NCBI GenBank assembly: GCA_934623455.1
Contig: CAKTVK010000110.1
Coordinates: 1-6,541 of the forward strand
Length of the DNA: 6,541 bases
DNA from: an uncultured Eggerthellaceae bacterium
GTDB taxonomy: Bacteria > Actinomycetota > Coriobacteriia > Coriobacteriales > Eggerthellaceae
Reading direction: 5' to 3'
Positions 6,401-6,541 of this stretch are shown in pieces. The position numbers and the translations under genes were made by a program. How positions within the stretch are numbered: the stretch's first letter is position 1; each line of letters opens with the position of its first letter. The notes under the pieces were generated by a model that worked only from the letters and a program-made list of their open reading frames with translations, made no database searches and was not told the DNA's origin.

Positions 6401-6541
6401 CGGCGGCGTCGTCGATCACGGGGTTCGTGAGTTCAGTGCCAAACGTAGTGTGGCGGCAGTGATCGGACCAGTACGTGTCAACAACCTTGACTTCAGTAAT
6501 AGTAGGGTTGCGCTTTTCGACCTCGCGGAAATGCTTCTGGA
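3399..6541 (-). CDS. purL: Phosphoribosylformylglycinamidine synthase (FGAM synthase), single-chain PurL, 5' end cut off by the window edge
   Basis: PurL makes FGAM from FGAR, glutamine and ATP, the fourth step of de novo purine (IMP) synthesis, in the cytosol. The frame is open to the window edge. 1046 residues are visible and it ends at TAA (3401-3399). Single-chain PurL proteins are about 1240-1300 residues, so roughly 200 N-terminal residues (the PurS-like part) lie outside. Numbered from the first complete codon (6539), DTYWSDHCRHT is at 21-31, ETHNHP at 121-126 and GGKDSM at 576-581, all typical of the AIR-synthase-like halves. The C-terminal class I glutamine amidotransferase starts near 783 with FPGTNCEYD. 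It has nucleophile Cys887 in GICNGFQ and the His954/Glu956 pair in SHGEGRF, so its triad is complete. No frameshift or internal stop is seen. A GTG at 6419 is only an internal codon, because the conserved DTYWSDHCRHT motif lies upstream of it in frame. The downstream terminator suggests purL ends its transcription unit here. Confidence 0.98.
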   Translation of the reverse strand, partial: QKHFREVEKRNPTITEVKVVDTYWSDHCRHTTFGTELTNPVIDDAAVAAAFEKYLAMRHELGRDEKPVCLMDMGTIGAKYLKAKGILKNLDESEEINACTVKIKCDVNGEEQDWLYLFKNETHNHPTEIEPFGGAATCVGGAIRDPLSGRSYVYQAMRLTGCADPLVPVSETIPGKLPQRKLATTAAAGYSSYGNQIGLATGQVSEVYHPGYAAKHMEVGAVVGATPADHVRRETPAPTDVIVLLGGRTGRDGIGGATGSSKAHDASSIETCGAEVQKGNAPVERKIQRLFRRGDACRMIKRCNDFGAGGVSVAVGELADGLQIDLNRVTKKYDGLDGTELAISESQERMAVALAAEDVDAFIALAHEENLEATPIAVVTQEPRVRMTWNNDTIVDLSRAFLNSNGAPKSMDVHVQQGGAYAPAWAATEGASLEDRLAGVLTDINVASNKGLSERFDSTIGAATVLMPFGGKTQLTPNMAMVAKLPVDGETTTCSGMSWGYNPYLSESNQFVGAYIAVVESISKLIAAGFSRKDAYFTFQEYFGSLREDPARWGKPTASLLGSLMAQVDLGVGSIGGKDSMSGSFEDLDVPPTLISFATACGNVDRIVSSEFKAAGNRVVLIAPAYQGDGVMPQVQGMQEALDAVEALTASHDALAVSTAGYGCLAEALFKMCVGNQLGVALAGDFAADKLFVPAYGSFLVELASDAALPAATEALSVMEIGTTTSDYVLAAGDAHVCLTKLQEAWEGKLEPVYPYRKAGEAVETVSYTAAAPHVFSGKIAQPRVIIPVFPGTNCEYDTAHAFERAGAAATTFVINNLTPAAVAESTQRLAQLIRESQIVMLPGGFSGGDEPDGSAKFITAFFRAPEVTEAVRDLLQNRDGLMLGICNGFQALVKLGLVPYGDIRPMDDACPTLTFNEIGRHQSRLVRTRVASNLSPWLSRCQVGDVHNIAISHGEGRFVISPELLEQLKAAGQIATQYVDEQGVPSMDWNVNPNGSVLAIEGITSPDGRVLGKMGHSERAGAGLYKNVPGNNFQPLIEGGVAYFA

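Overview
The window reads as one stretch of a moderately GC-rich Gram-positive-type chromosome with all recognisable genes on the minus strand. In transcription order (high to low coordinates) they are: the 3' five-sixths of purL, a strong intrinsic terminator, a glycine riboswitch, an AGCS-family Na+:glycine/alanine symporter, a barnase-family ribonuclease with a lipoprotein-type signal peptide, and a barstar-family inhibitor. The single-chain PurL, riboswitch-controlled AGCS carrier, barnase/barstar pair and GC-biased third codon positions would suit an anaerobic Actinobacterium of the Coriobacteriia type or a high-GC Clostridia member. That placement is inference; there is no rRNA or other decisive marker.

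Region 3399-6541 is purL (de novo purine synthesis), open at the right edge, so its N-terminus is missing. Region 3060-3398 holds no convincing gene. It contains an imperfect 31-bp direct repeat that starts in the last codons of purL, a GC-rich inverted repeat, and a hairpin plus eight-T terminator that should end purL transcription. Region 2734-3022 is the regulatory leader of the symporter: a candidate promoter, a single glycine aptamer with a 7-bp P1 stem, and a downstream segment that can pair with the symporter's ribosome binding site.

Region 248-1290 carries the most interesting pair. The ribonuclease keeps all five barnase catalytic/binding residues, but they sit behind a lipobox-like signal peptide and a long Gly/Ala/Ser linker, so the enzyme is probably exported and tethered at the cell surface. 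The small barstar-like protein encoded next has no signal peptide and would protect the cytoplasm. The enzyme gene begins within about 45 nt of the symporter stop codon, or 1 nt after it if a GTG start is used, with no terminator visible between them. The glycine riboswitch may therefore also influence RNase expression. Residue comparison with the classical pair shows that the barnase R59 and barstar D35 contact positions are both changed, which suggests a re-wired interface.

Region 1-247 has no convincing gene. It contains two copies of a 21-bp direct repeat 60 bp apart and a weak candidate terminator for the barstar gene.
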